The notes: generated by a model not told the origin, from the letters alone. Counted from the first letter of the stretch, positions 49,134 through 63,000 are shown. The stretch: DNA of 64,000 bases from Caballeronia sp. SEWSISQ10-4 2 (GCF_030464885.1 NZ_JALPRJ010000026.1:48165-112164); one strand, 5' to 3'. Made by a program: numbers and translations.

Positions 49134-49943
49134 ATGTCCATTACGCTGAAAAACGACCACGATATCGCGCAAATGCGCATCGCCTGCCAGCTTGCCAGCG
49201 AAGTGCTCGATTTCATCACGCCCCATGTTGCCGCGGGCGTGACGACGGGCGAACTCGATCGCCTTTGCCACGAGTACATGTTGAAGGAACAGGGCACGGT
49301 GCCCGCTCCGCTCAATTACCAGCCGCCTGGCTATCCGCCGTACCCGAAGGCCACCTGCATTTCCGTCAACGACGTGATCTGCCACGGCATTCCCGGCGAC
49401 AAGACCCTGAAGAACGGCGACGCGCTCAATATCGACGTCACGGTGATCAAGGACGGTTATTTCGGCGATACCAGCCGGATGTTCCTGGTCGGCGAAGGCT
49501 CGATCCTGGCGAAACGGCTGGTGCAAACCACGTTCGACTGCATGTGGCTCGGCATCGACCAGATCAAGCCGGGCGCGCATCTCGGGGATATCGGCCACGC
49601 TATCCAGAAGCATGCCGAGGCGCAGGGCTACAGCGTGGTGCGCGAGTATTGCGGCCACGGCGTGGGCCAGGTTTTCCACGAAGACCCGCAAGTGCTGCAT
49701 TACGGCCGGCCGGGCACGGGCATCGAGTTGCAGGCGGGCATGATCTTTACCGTCGAACCCATGATCAACGCCGGTCGCCGCGATATCCGCACCATGCCCG
49801 ACCAATGGACCGTCAAGACGCGCGATCGCAGCCTGTCGGCGCAATGGGAGCATACGGTGCTGGTTACGCCGACGGGGTATGAAGTGCTGACCGTTTCGGC
49901 GGGTACGCAGGCGCCTTCGGAATTGATCGCCGCGACAGCTTGA
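49134..49943 (+). CDS. map: Methionine aminopeptidase, type I
   Basis: This dinuclear metalloprotease removes initiator Met after deformylation. The 269-residue protein has the pita-bread fold with metal ligands in INIDVTVIKDGYFGDTSRMF (two Asp), EYCGHGVGQVFHEDP (His), IFTVEPMIN (Glu) and the final WEHTVLVT (Glu). It is divergent from rpsB, a conserved arrangement. Confidence 0.97.
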   Translation: MSITLKNDHDIAQMRIACQLASEVLDFITPHVAAGVTTGELDRLCHEYMLKEQGTVPAPLNYQPPGYPPYPKATCISVNDVICHGIPGDKTLKNGDALNIDVTVIKDGYFGDTSRMFLVGEGSILAKRLVQTTFDCMWLGIDQIKPGAHLGDIGHAIQKHAEAQGYSVVREYCGHGVGQVFHEDPQVLHYGRPGTGIELQAGMIFTVEPMINAGRRDIRTMPDQWTVKTRDRSLSAQWEHTVLVTPTGYEVLTVSAGTQAPSELIAATA

Positions 49944-50366
49944 GTGAAAACTCGACGGGTGTGATTCTCGCGGTGACGAGATGAGATTTGCTGACGCTTG
50001 AGGTTTCACCCTGATCGTCCGCGCAGAGTGTTTCGCTCAATGCAAAACGGCCGAATTGTTCACGCCTGTTCCTGTTGTTCCGCTCGATTTAAAGACGGCT
50101 TAAGCTTGCTGTATCGGTGGTACGGGGGTATCGCGAACGCCGGGGTCTGTCGCGTTGTTCGTTCCCGTAATCACCGAGCTCGCTGATCGGGCTGATGGTC
50201 GGCGCCTGGCACTGCGCGGCGCCGAGGTTAGCGGGCGAGCGCCAGGTCCAGCGCCAGCAGAAACATGTTGTGCACGCACCAACTGCATCGCCACGACCGA
50301 TTAACCGGCGAACCGCCCATTCGCCACGATCAATTTCCACCCACTGACTAGACGATCCGCCTGCCC
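49944..50366. other. Gap between map and glnD
   Basis: These 423 bp contain only short open frames without family features. No RNA gene or clear terminator was recognised. The glnD promoter is presumably here. Confidence 0.35.
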
Positions 50367-52952
50367 ATGAGCGTACCTGCCGTCGCCCCGCCCTGCGCCG
50401 ATTCGCTGAAAGCCTCGTACAAGACCGCCAAAGCCGCCTTGCTCGAGCGCTTTCAAAGCGCGACCAACGTCGATGGCCTGATGCACGCCCTCGCGCGCGC
50501 CACCGACGATGCGCTCAAAGGCGCATGGGAAACCTGCGGGATGCCGGCATCGGCGGCACTGATCGCAGTTGGCGGCTATGGGCGCGGTGAACTGGCGCCG
50601 TTTTCGGACGTCGATATCCTCGTTTTATTGCCCGACCATGAGGCGCCCGACCACACTGCTTCGCTGAACGCGCGTATCGAAAGGCTGATCGGCATGGCGT
50701 GGGATCTCGGGCTCGAGATTGGCAGCAGCGTGCGTTCGGTGTCGCAATGTATCGATGAAGCAAGCAACGACATCACCATCCAGACCTCGCTGCTGGAAGC
50801 GCGGCGGATCGTGGGCAACGAGAAACTGTTCGATACGTTCGAAGGGCGATATCAGCAAACGCTCGATTCGCGCGCGTTCTTCCAGGCAAAGGTCCTGGAA
50901 ATGCGCCAGCGGCACGCCAAATATCAGGACACGCCGTACAGCCTGGAGCCGAATATCAAGGAAAGCCCTGGCGGGCTGCGCGATCTGCAACTCATTCTGT
51001 GGATCTCGCGCGCGGCCGGTTTCGGCAGCAGTTGGCGTGAACTGGATTCTCGTGGCCTTATCACCGAACGCGAAGCGAGCGAACTGCGCCGCAACGAAGG
51101 TTTTCTGAAGACCCTGCGCGCGCGGCTGCATGTGATTGCCAAGCGGCGGCAGGACATTCTCGTCTTTGACTTGCAGACGGCGCTGGCGGAAAGCCTCGGC
51201 TACAAAGCGACGTCGTCCAAGCGCGCGAGCGAACAGCTCATGCGCCGTTATTACTGGGCCGCGAAAGCCGTTACGCAGCTTGCCACCATCCTGATCCAGA
51301 ACGTGGAAGCGCAACTGTTTCCATCGACGAGCGGCATCACGCGTGTGCTCAACGAGCGTTTCGTCGAGAAGCAGGGCATGCTGGAAATCGCCAGCGACGA
51401 CGTTTTCGAGCGCGAACCGAACGCCATTCTCGAAGCGTTCCTGCTGTACGAACAGACGCGCGGCATCAAGGGTTTGTCGGCGCGAACGCTGCGAGCCATC
51501 TACAACGCGCGCGACCTGATGGGCCGCGACTGGCGGGGAGACCCCGAGAACCGGCGCCTGTTCATGGCGATCCTGCAGCAGCCCGAAGGCATCACGCACG
51601 CGCTGCGGCTGATGAACCAGACGAGCGTGCTCGGGCGCTACCTGCTTAACTTCCGGCGCATTGTCGGGCAGATGCAGCATGACCTGTATCACGTCTATAC
51701 CGTCGATCAGCACATCCTGATGGTGTTGCGCAATCTCCGCCGTTTCGCGATGGCCGAACATGCGCACGAGTATCCGTTTTGCAGTCAGTTGATGGGCAAT
51801 TTCGAGCGCCCTTGGGTGCTGTACATCGCGGCGCTTTTTCACGACATAGCCAAGGGCCGCGGCGGCGATCACTCCGTGCTCGGGATGGCGGACGCGCGGC
51901 GTTTTTGCCGCGATCACAATGTTGGCGTGGACGACAGCGATCTGGTCGTGTGGCTCGTGGAGCAGCACCTGACCATGAGCCAGGTCGCGCAAAAGCAGGA
52001 TACGAGCGATCTGGAAGTCATCAAGCAGTTTGCATCGATGGTCAAGACGGAGCGCCGGCTGACCGCGCTGTATCTGCTGACCGTCGCCGATATCCGCGGC
52101 ACCAGCCCCAAGGTCTGGAACGCGTGGAAAGGCAAGCTGCTCGAGGATTTGTACCGGGCCACGCGCTCCGTGCTCGGCGGCGCCGAGCTTCACGCGCACT
52201 CGGAACTCAAATCGCGCCAGGAAGACGCGCTCGCGTTGCTGCGCCTGGAAACCGTGCCCGAAAACGCGGAAAAAGTGTTGTGGGAGAAGCTGGATGTCGG
52301 CTATTTCCTGCGCCACGATGCCGCCGATATCGCCTGGCAGACCCGCGTGCTCTACAAACACGTGGAAAGCGAAAAACCGATCGTGCGCGCGCGGCCATCG
52401 CCGATTGGCGCAGCGCTCCAGGTACTGGTGTATGTACAGGACCGGCCCGATCTGTTCGCCGGGATTTGCGCGTATTTCGATAAAAATGGCCTGTCCGTGC
52501 TCGATGCACGCGTCACGACGACCCGCCACGGCTACGCGCTCGACAATTTTCTGGTCGCGCATCCGGACCATGACGGGCATTATCGCGACATTGCGAATCT
52601 CGTCGAACAGCAGTTGAGCATGCTGCTCACCGCTGAAGGCATCTTGCCGGAACCGTCGAAGGGACGTGTTTCACGGCTTGTGCGCACTTTTCCGATCACG
52701 CCGCGCGTGGATTTACGTCCCGACGAACGTGGTCAGTATTACATCCTGTCCGTATCGGCTAACGACCGGCAGGGCCTCCTTTATTCGATCGCGCGGGTTC
52801 TGGCCCAGCACCGGATCGGCGTCCATGCGGCGCGGATCAATACGCTTGGCGAACGCGTGGAAGACGTGTTCCTGCTCGACGGCAAAACCCTATCCGACAA
52901 CCGGACGCAGATCCAGGTCGAAACCGAACTGCTGCGCGCGATCGCAGCCTGA
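50367..52952 (+). CDS. glnD: Bifunctional PII uridylyltransferase/uridylyl-removing enzyme
   Basis: This is the primary glutamine sensor; it adds UMP to or removes it from PII proteins. The 861-residue protein has the nucleotidyltransferase motif [20 protein letters not shown] (about 68-87; metal ligands Asp81 and Asp83) and the HD hydrolase domain ([22 protein letters not shown]). Two C-terminal ACT domains follow ([25 protein letters not shown] and [25 protein letters not shown]). It ends 6 nt before the pseudouridine synthase gene, so the two are probably co-transcribed. Confidence 0.97.
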   Translation: MSVPAVAPPCADSLKASYKTAKAALLERFQSATNVDGLMHALARATDDALKGAWETCGMPASAALIAVGGYGRGELAPFSDVDILVLLPDHEAPDHTASLNARIERLIGMAWDLGLEIGSSVRSVSQCIDEASNDITIQTSLLEARRIVGNEKLFDTFEGRYQQTLDSRAFFQAKVLEMRQRHAKYQDTPYSLEPNIKESPGGLRDLQLILWISRAAGFGSSWRELDSRGLITEREASELRRNEGFLKTLRARLHVIAKRRQDILVFDLQTALAESLGYKATSSKRASEQLMRRYYWAAKAVTQLATILIQNVEAQLFPSTSGITRVLNERFVEKQGMLEIASDDVFEREPNAILEAFLLYEQTRGIKGLSARTLRAIYNARDLMGRDWRGDPENRRLFMAILQQPEGITHALRLMNQTSVLGRYLLNFRRIVGQMQHDLYHVYTVDQHILMVLRNLRRFAMAEHAHEYPFCSQLMGNFERPWVLYIAALFHDIAKGRGGDHSVLGMADARRFCRDHNVGVDDSDLVVWLVEQHLTMSQVAQKQDTSDLEVIKQFASMVKTERRLTALYLLTVADIRGTSPKVWNAWKGKLLEDLYRATRSVLGGAELHAHSELKSRQEDALALLRLETVPENAEKVLWEKLDVGYFLRHDAADIAWQTRVLYKHVESEKPIVRARPSPIGAALQVLVYVQDRPDLFAGICAYFDKNGLSVLDARVTTTRHGYALDNFLVAHPDHDGHYRDIANLVEQQLSMLLTAEGILPEPSKGRVSRLVRTFPITPRVDLRPDERGQYYILSVSANDRQGLLYSIARVLAQHRIGVHAARINTLGERVEDVFLLDGKTLSDNRTQIQVETELLRAIAA

Positions 52953-52958
52953 GAATAT

Positions 52959-55169
52959 ATGCGCGTCAAACTGACAGCGAAGCACCCGCGCCCGGCATCG
53001 CCGGCGCGTTCCCCCGTTCGTACCGGCAGCGCCGCCGGACGGAAAAAGCCCGCACGTGCCGAGATGGCAAGCGGAGATCGGCCAGTGCGCAGTGATAAAG
53101 CGGCCGGCGGCGCGGAACGCGGTGATCGCGGACCTCGGCCTTCGTTTGGCGACCGTGGCGCTCCGCGTGGCGATCGGCCTGCTGGCGGTGGTGAACGTCG
53201 TCCGTTTACGCCGCGTGGCGATGCTCCAAGGGGTCCGAGTGGTGATCGTGGGCCGCGCCCTTCGTTTGGCGATCGTGGCGCGCCGCGTGGTGACCGGCCT
53301 TCCGGCGACGGCGAACGTCGTCCGTTCACTCCTCGTGGCGATGCTCCGCGTGGTCCGAGCGGCGATCGTGGGCCGCGCCCTTCGTTTGGCGATCGTGGTG
53401 CGCCGCGTGGTGATCGGCCTTCCGGCGATGGTGAGCGTCGTCCGTTCACTCCCCGTGGTGATGCTCCGCGTGGTCCGAGCGGTGATCGTGGGCCGCGCCC
53501 TTCGTTTGGCGATCGTGGCGCGCCGCGCGGTGACCGGCCTTCCGGGGACGGCGAACGTCGCCCGTACGCGCCGCGTGGCGATGCTCCGCGTGGTCCGAGC
53601 GGTGATCGTGGGCCGCGTCCTTCGTTTGGCGACCGTGGCGCGCCGCGTGGCGACCGGCCTTCCGGTGATGGTGAGCGTCGTCCATTTACGCCGCGTGGCC
53701 CCAGTAACGACCGTGGCCCCCGCCCATCATTTGGCGACCGTGGCGCTCCGCGCGGTGACCGGCCTTCCGGCGATGGCGAACGTCGTCCGTTCAGCCCGCG
53801 CGATGATGCCCCGCGCGGTGCGAGCAGCGATCGTACGCCGCGTCCTTCGTTTAACGATCGAGGCGGACCCCGTGGCCCGAGCAATGATCGCGGTCCGCGT
53901 CCGTCGTCCGGCGATCGCGGCGCTCCGCGTGGCGATCGGCCTTCCGGCGACGGCGAACGTCGTCCGTTCACTCCTCGTGGCGATGCTCCGCGTGGCCCCA
54001 GCAGCGATCGCGGTCCACGACCTTCCTTTGGTGACCGAGGCCCACGCCCATCGCTTGGCGACCGCAACGCCCCCCGTGGCGATCGCCCCGCAGGCGACAG
54101 CGAACGCCGTCCGTTCAAAGCCCGCGAAGATTCGCGCGGCCCAGGCAGCGATCGCGCGCCCCGCCCATCGTCCAGTGATCGCGGCGACCGCCCGGCGCCG
54201 CGCGAGCGCAACCACGCATACGACGGCAGCCCGCGTCCGGCTTCCGCCGATCGCCAACGGCCTTCGAGCGACAGCCCTTACGTAAAACGCGACGCCCCCG
54301 AGCGCTTCGGCGAGGAGCGTAAGCCCCCGCGCAAACCGGCATCGAAGCCCTCGAAACCGCGCGATGCCGATGCCCCTCCCTCACTCGCCCGTGTCGCGCG
54401 CGAAAGTGAAGAAGGGCTCGTGCGCCTGTCGAAAATGATGTCGGAGCTTGGCCTGTGCTCGCGCCGGGAAGCCGATGAGTGGATCGAAAAGGGTTGGGTG
54501 CTGGTCGACGGCGAGGTCATCGATACGCTCGGCACCAAGATCCGTCCCGATCAGAACATCGAGATCGCGCCCGCTGCCCACGCGGCCCAGATGCAGCAGG
54601 TCACCATCCTGATCCACAAGCCGGTCGGCTACGTGTCGGGTCAGGCTGAAGATGGCTACCAGCCGGCTGTCACGCTGGTGAATCCGTCCAATCATTGGGC
54701 CGACGACCAGTCCGGTATCCGCTTCTCGCCGCTGCATCTGCGAACGCTCGCGCCGGCGGGCCGGCTGGATATCGATTCCACCGGGCTGCTCGTCCTGACC
54801 CAGGATGGCCGGGTAGCGAAGCAACTGATCGGTGGTCATTCGGATGTCGATAAGGAATATCTCGTGCGCGTGAAATTCGGCGAGCATGAAGTCGATATCG
54901 AACCGCACTTTCCGCCCGAAAGCCTCGCGTTGCTGCGCCACGGACTCTCGCTCGACGACGTGCCGCTCAAGACCGCGCAGGTCAGCTGGCAAAACGGCGA
55001 GCAATTGCGCTTTGTGTTGCGCGAAGGCAAGAAGCGTCAGATTCGCCGGATGTGCGAGCTGGTCGGGCTGGAAGTGGTCGGCCTGAAGCGTATCCGGATG
55101 GGCCACGTGACGCTCGGCGCGCTGCCGCCGGGTCAGTGGCGTTATCTCGGCGCGGACGAAGCGTTCTAA
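52959..55169 (+). CDS. rluB: RluB-type 23S rRNA pseudouridine synthase with repeat-rich N-terminus
   Basis: This 736-residue protein is more than twice the length of E. coli RluB. Residues 1 to about 470 are low-complexity and dominated by RGDRP-, PRPSFGDRGAPRG- and GERRPFTPRGDAPRGPS-type units of 40 residues. The C-terminal 265 residues are a normal RsuA/RluB enzyme: an S4 domain (LVRLSKMMSELGLCSRREADEWIEKGWVLVDG, from about residue 485) and the catalytic domain with Asp604 in PAGRLDIDSTGLLVLTQDG, ending KRIRMGHVTLGALPPGQWRYL. It would modify helix 89 of 23S rRNA. The repetitive extension may bind RNA or be disordered. Confidence 0.93.
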   Translation: MRVKLTAKHPRPASPARSPVRTGSAAGRKKPARAEMASGDRPVRSDKAAGGAERGDRGPRPSFGDRGAPRGDRPAGGGERRPFTPRGDAPRGPSGDRGPRPSFGDRGAPRGDRPSGDGERRPFTPRGDAPRGPSGDRGPRPSFGDRGAPRGDRPSGDGERRPFTPRGDAPRGPSGDRGPRPSFGDRGAPRGDRPSGDGERRPYAPRGDAPRGPSGDRGPRPSFGDRGAPRGDRPSGDGERRPFTPRGPSNDRGPRPSFGDRGAPRGDRPSGDGERRPFSPRDDAPRGASSDRTPRPSFNDRGGPRGPSNDRGPRPSSGDRGAPRGDRPSGDGERRPFTPRGDAPRGPSSDRGPRPSFGDRGPRPSLGDRNAPRGDRPAGDSERRPFKAREDSRGPGSDRAPRPSSSDRGDRPAPRERNHAYDGSPRPASADRQRPSSDSPYVKRDAPERFGEERKPPRKPASKPSKPRDADAPPSLARVARESEEGLVRLSKMMSELGLCSRREADEWIEKGWVLVDGEVIDTLGTKIRPDQNIEIAPAAHAAQMQQVTILIHKPVGYVSGQAEDGYQPAVTLVNPSNHWADDQSGIRFSPLHLRTLAPAGRLDIDSTGLLVLTQDGRVAKQLIGGHSDVDKEYLVRVKFGEHEVDIEPHFPPESLALLRHGLSLDDVPLKTAQVSWQNGEQLRFVLREGKKRQIRRMCELVGLEVVGLKRIRMGHVTLGALPPGQWRYLGADEAF
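53110..54110 (+). repeat. 120-bp tandem repeats within rluB
   Basis: Nearly identical 120-bp units are in register at 53221, 53341, 53461 and 53581, each containing an ATGCTCC-type block followed by (T/C)CTTCGTTTGGCGA(T/C)CGTGG. Shorter or degenerate units flank them. Each unit keeps the reading frame (40 codons), so copy-number change would not disrupt the gene. Confidence 0.9.
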
Positions 55170-55232
55170 AACAGCTTCGCGGCCTCCTCCGCCCGTTTCA
55201 AAGCGTCGCGGAAAAACGAGGAAATTGTTACC

Positions 55233-55275
55233 AATCGATGCGAAATGGCACCTGCCGATCGCATCGATTTTTTTT
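55233..55275 (+). terminator. rluB terminator
   Basis: An 11-bp perfect stem, AATCGATGCGA (55233-55243) with TCGCATCGATT (55259-55269), is followed by eight T residues (55268-55275). It ends the glnD-rluB transcript. Confidence 0.85.
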
Positions 55276-55384
55276 GGCCGACTTTTTGGCTAAAGAAAAT
55301 ATGACAGACGACCGTTAGTCAGATACACGCGCAATTTACCGCTTCGAGCCGCGTGTGCTTGGTGAAAAGCCTCTGGAGAATCCC

Positions 55385-55624
55385 ATGTCCGTTGAAATCA
55401 TTGTTCGCGAAACGAAAACCGGCCTCGAAATTGTCAGTGGCCGCCGCCGGCTCGACGCGCTGCTCGCCTTGCGCGACGAAGTTGTTGTGACGAGCCCGGG
55501 CGTGGGCGAAGTTGTCATTGCACGATTGCCGGACGGACGTTTGCAGGCATCGGCGAATCCGGAGCACATCGAATTGTTCCGCCAGCCGGAAACGGCTTCG
55601 GGAAGCAAGAAAAGCTTCGCCTGA
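55385..55624 (+). CDS. Small conserved-looking protein of unknown function
   Basis: This 79-residue protein (MSVEIIVRETKTGLEIVSGRRRLDALLALRDEVVVTSPGVGEVVIARLPDGRLQASANPEHIELF...) starts at ATG 55385 after CTGGAGAA; an in-frame GTG 30 nt upstream is less likely. The segment LEIVSGRRRLDALLAL resembles the ParB-type xxxGxRRxxAxxxL helix entry, but no full ParB domain is present, so I do not assign it. It lies between two hairpin terminators, so it is an independent unit. Confidence 0.6.
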   Translation: MSVEIIVRETKTGLEIVSGRRRLDALLALRDEVVVTSPGVGEVVIARLPDGRLQASANPEHIELFRQPETASGSKKSFA

Positions 55625-55628
55625 GGAT

Positions 55629-55653
55629 GAAACCGCCGGGTTCCGGCGGTTTC
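55629..55653 (+). terminator. Hairpin downstream of the 79-aa gene
   Basis: A perfect 11-bp stem, GAAACCGCCGG (55629-55639) with CCGGCGGTTTC (55643-55653), has a 3-nt loop and lies 5 bp after the stop codon. The following T-run is short (TTTC), so termination strength is uncertain. Confidence 0.6.
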
Positions 55654-55778
55654 GCTTCCTGGACGCATTAAATGATCAGGTGAAACGGGCGGATCGTATT
55701 GGCTCGTCTTGTGTTGTTGCTTCGCGGATAAAGCGTGCTGACCGAAGCCAGGCACCCCGCCAAACCCGCCAAACATAC

Positions 55779-55802
55779 AGGGCCGCGATTCTTCGCGGCC
55801 CT
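55779..55802. terminator. Hairpin between the 79-aa gene and def
   Basis: A stem is formed by AGGGCCGCGA (55779-55788) with TCGCGGCCCT (55793-55802) around a 4-nt loop. A second perfect 10-bp inverted repeat, AACGGCTGAT (55821-55830)/ATCAGCCGTT (55834-55843), lies just downstream of def. Neither has a strong T-run; they may together end the def transcript. Confidence 0.45.
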
Positions 55803-55857
55803 TGTTCCTTCCAGATACCAAACGGCTGATCAAATCAGCCGTTCAGACATCCATCGT

Positions 55858-58505
<2,648 letters not shown>

Positions 58506-58619
58506 TTAGAAGAAACCGACCTGTCGATTGTCTCAGAGATCGGCTGATCGTGGCATCGCCCAAATAGCCGATGCCTTTCGAAAATCGCTAACTATTCACC
58601 GCTTGACCACCGTAGGATC

Positions 58620-59864
58620 CTACTGGCTGAACAAGCGCCGCGTCGCGGGGGAGCCGGCTGGAATGCCAGCCTGTTCGAGCTTTGCGTACAAGGTCATCAA
58701 CTGCTTTTCGATGGCAAGCAGCGACGATTCCGGCAACGGCCGGCGCTGGTCGTCGACCACCCGCGCGCCAATGCGCTCGGAGAGCGATTTGGCGTAATCG
58801 CACATCAGGCGGAATGGCAGGATGTCTTCATCGGCCACGGGCACGTCCAGCACGAGCGTGATCATCTGACCGCCCTTGTAGGTCAGGTCGTCGCGCAGGA
58901 AGTTGGTATCGCCGAAAAGGAGCATGAACACCGGATTCTGGCGCGCGTCGAGCTTGACGAAACGCGTGCCGTCGCGCGACAGCAGCAAGCCATCCTGCGA
59001 CGCCACCGCCTGCACATAGTTTGCAGACCAGGGCGCGCCGTCGGAGAGAATGTTGATGGACAATTGCGCGTCGCACTGGGCGGCGAACGCGTCGAGCTCG
59101 CGCGCCATGCCGACCGTTTCCAGCATGTCGGGAAACTCGGGCGAACCGTCAATGCCGTCGGCGAAACGCTGCACGCCCGTCACGAACTCCGAGAATTCCA
59201 GTTCGTTCAGCGGGCCGCCCCGATTGGCCAGTTGGGCGGCCGCGCGCAATTCCTCGTAACGCGCGCCGTTCTTGAGCAATTCCCAGGTCGTGCCCCCTTC
59301 CGGCTTACCTTCTATATACACAGGCTTCGCGCCCGCGCGGCGCAACTTCTGCGCGCTCGGAATCAGCTTTTCGCCGGCGATCGGCGCAAGCAGACGGATC
59401 GGCACCACGCAATCGATCCGCCGGTCCACGATAGCCGGCGGCGCCGATGAAATCGTGGTCGCGGCGGGCAAAACGGGTTCGTCATCGTCGGCGAGAATGG
59501 ACGCCGAATCCGGCTCCGGGAAATCGCCATTCATCGACGTCGATTCGGCCTGGAGGTCCACTGCGGTATCGGCCGGCGCTACCGTCGACATTGGCGTACC
59601 GCCAAAACTCGGCTCGACGCGCGCGTGCGACGCATCAGACGTGTCGCCCTCGCTCATCGCGGGTTCGCGCCGCACCGGGCGCGTAGGTTCGATGAACGGC
59701 TGTTCTTCGTCGGCGTCGTTGCGCGCGAGCGACTCAGCCGCTTCGTCAGGCATCGGACGCGGCATCTTGCGGCGCACTTTGGCGCCCTGCCAGGCGTTAT
59801 AAACCACCACGCCGCCTACCACCACGGCTCCTGCCCCGATCAACCCGAGTGTCAACTCGTCCAT
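58620..59864 (-). CDS. zipA: ZipA-like FtsZ-binding cell-division protein
   Basis: This membrane-anchored divisome protein has 414 residues. One N-terminal TM helix (LTLGLIGAGAVVVGGVVVYNAW) and a basic stretch (KVRRKMPRP) are followed by a long acidic/Pro linker. The C-terminal FtsZ-binding domain starts near IDCVVPIRLLAPIAGEKLIPSAQKLRRAG and ends VVDDQRRPLPESSLLAIEKQLMTLYAKLEQAG. The order smc-zipA-ligA is conserved in beta-proteobacteria. Confidence 0.9.
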   Translation of the reverse strand: MDELTLGLIGAGAVVVGGVVVYNAWQGAKVRRKMPRPMPDEAAESLARNDADEEQPFIEPTRPVRREPAMSEGDTSDASHARVEPSFGGTPMSTVAPADTAVDLQAESTSMNGDFPEPDSASILADDDEPVLPAATTISSAPPAIVDRRIDCVVPIRLLAPIAGEKLIPSAQKLRRAGAKPVYIEGKPEGGTTWELLKNGARYEELRAAAQLANRGGPLNELEFSEFVTGVQRFADGIDGSPEFPDMLETVGMARELDAFAAQCDAQLSINILSDGAPWSANYVQAVASQDGLLLSRDGTRFVKLDARQNPVFMLLFGDTNFLRDDLTYKGGQMITLVLDVPVADEDILPFRLMCDYAKSLSERIGARVVDDQRRPLPESSLLAIEKQLMTLYAKLEQAGIPAGSPATRRLFSQ

Positions 59865-60085
59865 GCACGCTCCGTCATTCTTCTGGTTGCGCTCTCTCGC
59901 GCGCTTGCCGCGCTATTGAGGCTTCCGGCGCTTCATTGAAGTTACGCCGCGCGATCTGCGCCGCACGCGCTCGGATATCGGCTCCGAAATGCGTCGGTCA
60001 CTCCGCGCCGGCGCGCCAGAACCGGCCGCCGGGGCCGGTTCTCCCCACTATTTTGCTGTCCGTTTCGTAAAATCCGGCCACACGA

Positions 60086-63000
60086 TCAAGCATTCTGGGC
60101 GAAACCCGCCGCGGATTCCATATCCACGGCAACAATCCGCGAGACACCCTGTTCCTGCATCGTCACGCCGATCAGTTGTTGCGCCATTTCCATCGCGATC
60201 TTGTTGTGCGAGATGAAGAGGAATTGCGTCTTCTCCGACATCGCCCGCACGAGGTTCGCGAAGCGTTCCGTGTTGGCGTCGTCGAGCGGCGCGTCCACTT
60301 CGTCCAGCAGACAGAACGGCGCCGGATTCAACTGGAACATCGCGAACACCAGCGCGGTGGCCGTCAGTGCCTTTTCACCGCCCGAAAGCAGGTGAATGGT
60401 CGAATTCTTCTTGCCTGGCGGTTGGGCGAGCACCTGCACGCCGGCATCGAGAATTTCGTCGCCGGTCATGACGAGTTTCGCCTGGCCGCCGCCGAAAAGA
60501 CGCGGGAAAAGCTCGCCGAAATGACGGTTCACTTCGTCGAACGTGCCCTGCAGCAACGCGCGCGTTTCCTGGTCGATCTTGTGGATCGCGTCTTCCAGCG
60601 TGCCGATAGCGTCGTTCAGATCCGCTGATTGCGCGTCAAGGAAATCCTTGCGTTCGCTGGCCGCCGCGAGCTCGTCGAGTGCGGCCATGTTGACCGCGCC
60701 GAGTGCCGCGATCGCGTTATTCAGCCGCGTGACTTCGCCCTGCAGATACGAGGGCTTCAGATCCGGCGTGAGTTTGGCCTGCAACTCGGCTTCATCGACA
60801 CCCGCCGCCGCCAGTTGTTCGACAAACTGCTCGCCGCTGATGCGCGCCGCCTGTTCCTTCAACTGCAATTCGCTGATCTTGTCGCGCAACGGCTGCAACG
60901 AACGCTCTGCAATGAGCCGCAGTTCATCGGCTTGACGCAGCCGCGCGGTGAGATCGTCGAGTTCGATACGTGCCGAGTGCAACGCTTCTTCTTTTGCCGC
61001 ACGCACTTCGAGCGCGTCCTGCAAACCGGTGTGCGCCGTTTGCTCGTTGATCGTTTCGAGTTCGGCGCGCGCGTCTTCCAAAGCACCGGCTACGCGTTCG
61101 CTCTGGTCCTTCGCCGTTTCGATATTGCGCCGGTATTCCTCGATCTTCGCCGCCAGTCCGCGCGCCGCAAAGCTGGCGTCGGTGGCCGCGCGTTCGAGAT
61201 CGCGGGCTTCCTGACGCGCGTTGGTCAGCGCTTCATCGAGTGCTTCGAACGCGAGTTGATGATCTTCAAAACGCGCCTGCAACTCGGCGAGTTCGCCGTC
61301 GTGACGTTCGAAATTAGCTTCCGATTCGGCACGCAGTGCACGCTGTTCATCGATTTGCGCGGTGATCTCGGCCAGTTCCTCGCGGATCTGCGTGCTGCGC
61401 TGCATGTAGCGCTCATGCGCTTGCGTGAGCTTCAGCACGTCCATTTGCAGTGCGTGCATGCGTTGGGTCGCGCGTTCGGCGGCGGAACGGGCATCGCCAA
61501 GACTCGCCGATGCCTGCGTATGCGCCGCTTCCGCTCGTACCGCGGCGGCTTTGGCTTCATCGGCGAGGAGCGCCTGAGCGCGTACTTGCTTCGTCAGGTT
61601 TTCGATTTCCTGCTGACGGGCGAGCATGCCGGCCTGTTCGGAATCGGCGGCGTAAAGCTGCACGCCAACCCGCGTCACTACGTGACCCGCTTTCACCACG
61701 AACGACCCGCCGTCGGGCAATTGCGAACGCGTGGAAAGCGCTTGAGCGATGTCATCGGCGACGAACGTGTTGCCCAGCCAGTCGGTCAGCACGGCGCGCA
61801 GGCCTGCATCGTCGATACGAAGCAGAGCAAGCAATGGCCGCAAGCCCGCGGGCGTCTCCTGCGGGCGGCCGGCGTTGGGCGGTGCGTAGAACGCGAGCTT
61901 GGCGGGCGGTGCGTCGGTCGCAAACGCCTTCACCCAGTCGAGATTCGATACTTCCAGCGCAGCAATCCGCTCGCGCAGAACCGCTTCCAGCGCCGTTTCC
62001 CAACCCGCTTCCACGTGCAGCTTTTTCCACAGACGCGGCAGCGAACCGAGTTCGTGTTTATCGAGCCACGGCTGGATCTTGCCTTCGGTCTGGACGTTTT
62101 CCTGCAACTGTTTCAACGCCGCCAACCGCGCTTCGAGCTGGTGAATCAGCGCGCTTTCAGCCTGCACTTTCTCTTGCGCCGCGCGACGCTCGCCATCCAG
62201 ACGCGGCAGCGTGTCCTGAGCGTCGGCGAGACGCGCTTGGGCGTCGGCGAGAATTTCCTCGTGCTCGGCCAGTTGCATGCGCAACTCTTCAAGCTGCGCT
62301 TCGTCGGGCGCATCCAGCCCGCCCGCTTCGCTTTTCAGACGTTCCTGACGCTGCTGCAACTGTTGCAGTTGCTGGTCGGCATTGCGCTGATGCGCGGCCT
62401 CCAGCTTCAACGCTTGTTCAGTCTGCGCGATACCGCCACGCTCTGCGTTCAACTCAGCCTGGGCATCGCGGAAACGCGTTTCGAGCGCGGGCAGTTCATC
62501 GTGCTTCGCGGCGGCGGTTTCCTGCGCGATGGCCGCTTTCTCCTCGCCGATGGCCAGTGCCTGTTCAGCATCCACGATCTCGCCGCGGGCTTTCTCGGCC
62601 TGCATCTGCCACTGCTCGCGCTGAGCGGTCAGCGCAGCGATCTGCGCCTGCACCCGATTACGCGATTCGACAATGAAGCGGATCTCCGCCTCGAGCTTGC
62701 TGACTTCGGAGTTCGCCTCGTACAGTGCGCCTTGGGCGCCCTGCATGGCGTCGCTGGCGCTGTAGTGCGCCACGCGCAGCGTTTCCAGTTGCGCTTCGAC
62801 TTCGCGCAGCTTCGCGGTTTGGGCTTCGAGTTCGATCTGCGCGTCGCTGATGGCGCGTTGCTGGCGCTCCGACTCGTTGCCCGCCTCGTTCTTGCGCAAC
62901 AACCACAAGAGCCGCTGCTTTTCTTCGCCTTCGGCCTGCAGCGTCTTGTATTTCGTCGCGACGATCGCCTGGGCTTCGAGCTTCTCTAGATTCGCGCTCA

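Noticed and set aside
53110..54110. Possible CRISPR-like array
   Set aside because: The repeats are contiguous 120-bp coding units without spacers, in frame with rluB.
60629..62989. 786-codon plus-strand open frame opposite smc
   Set aside because: It is a shadow of smc; no domain, and the composition follows the antisense codon pattern.
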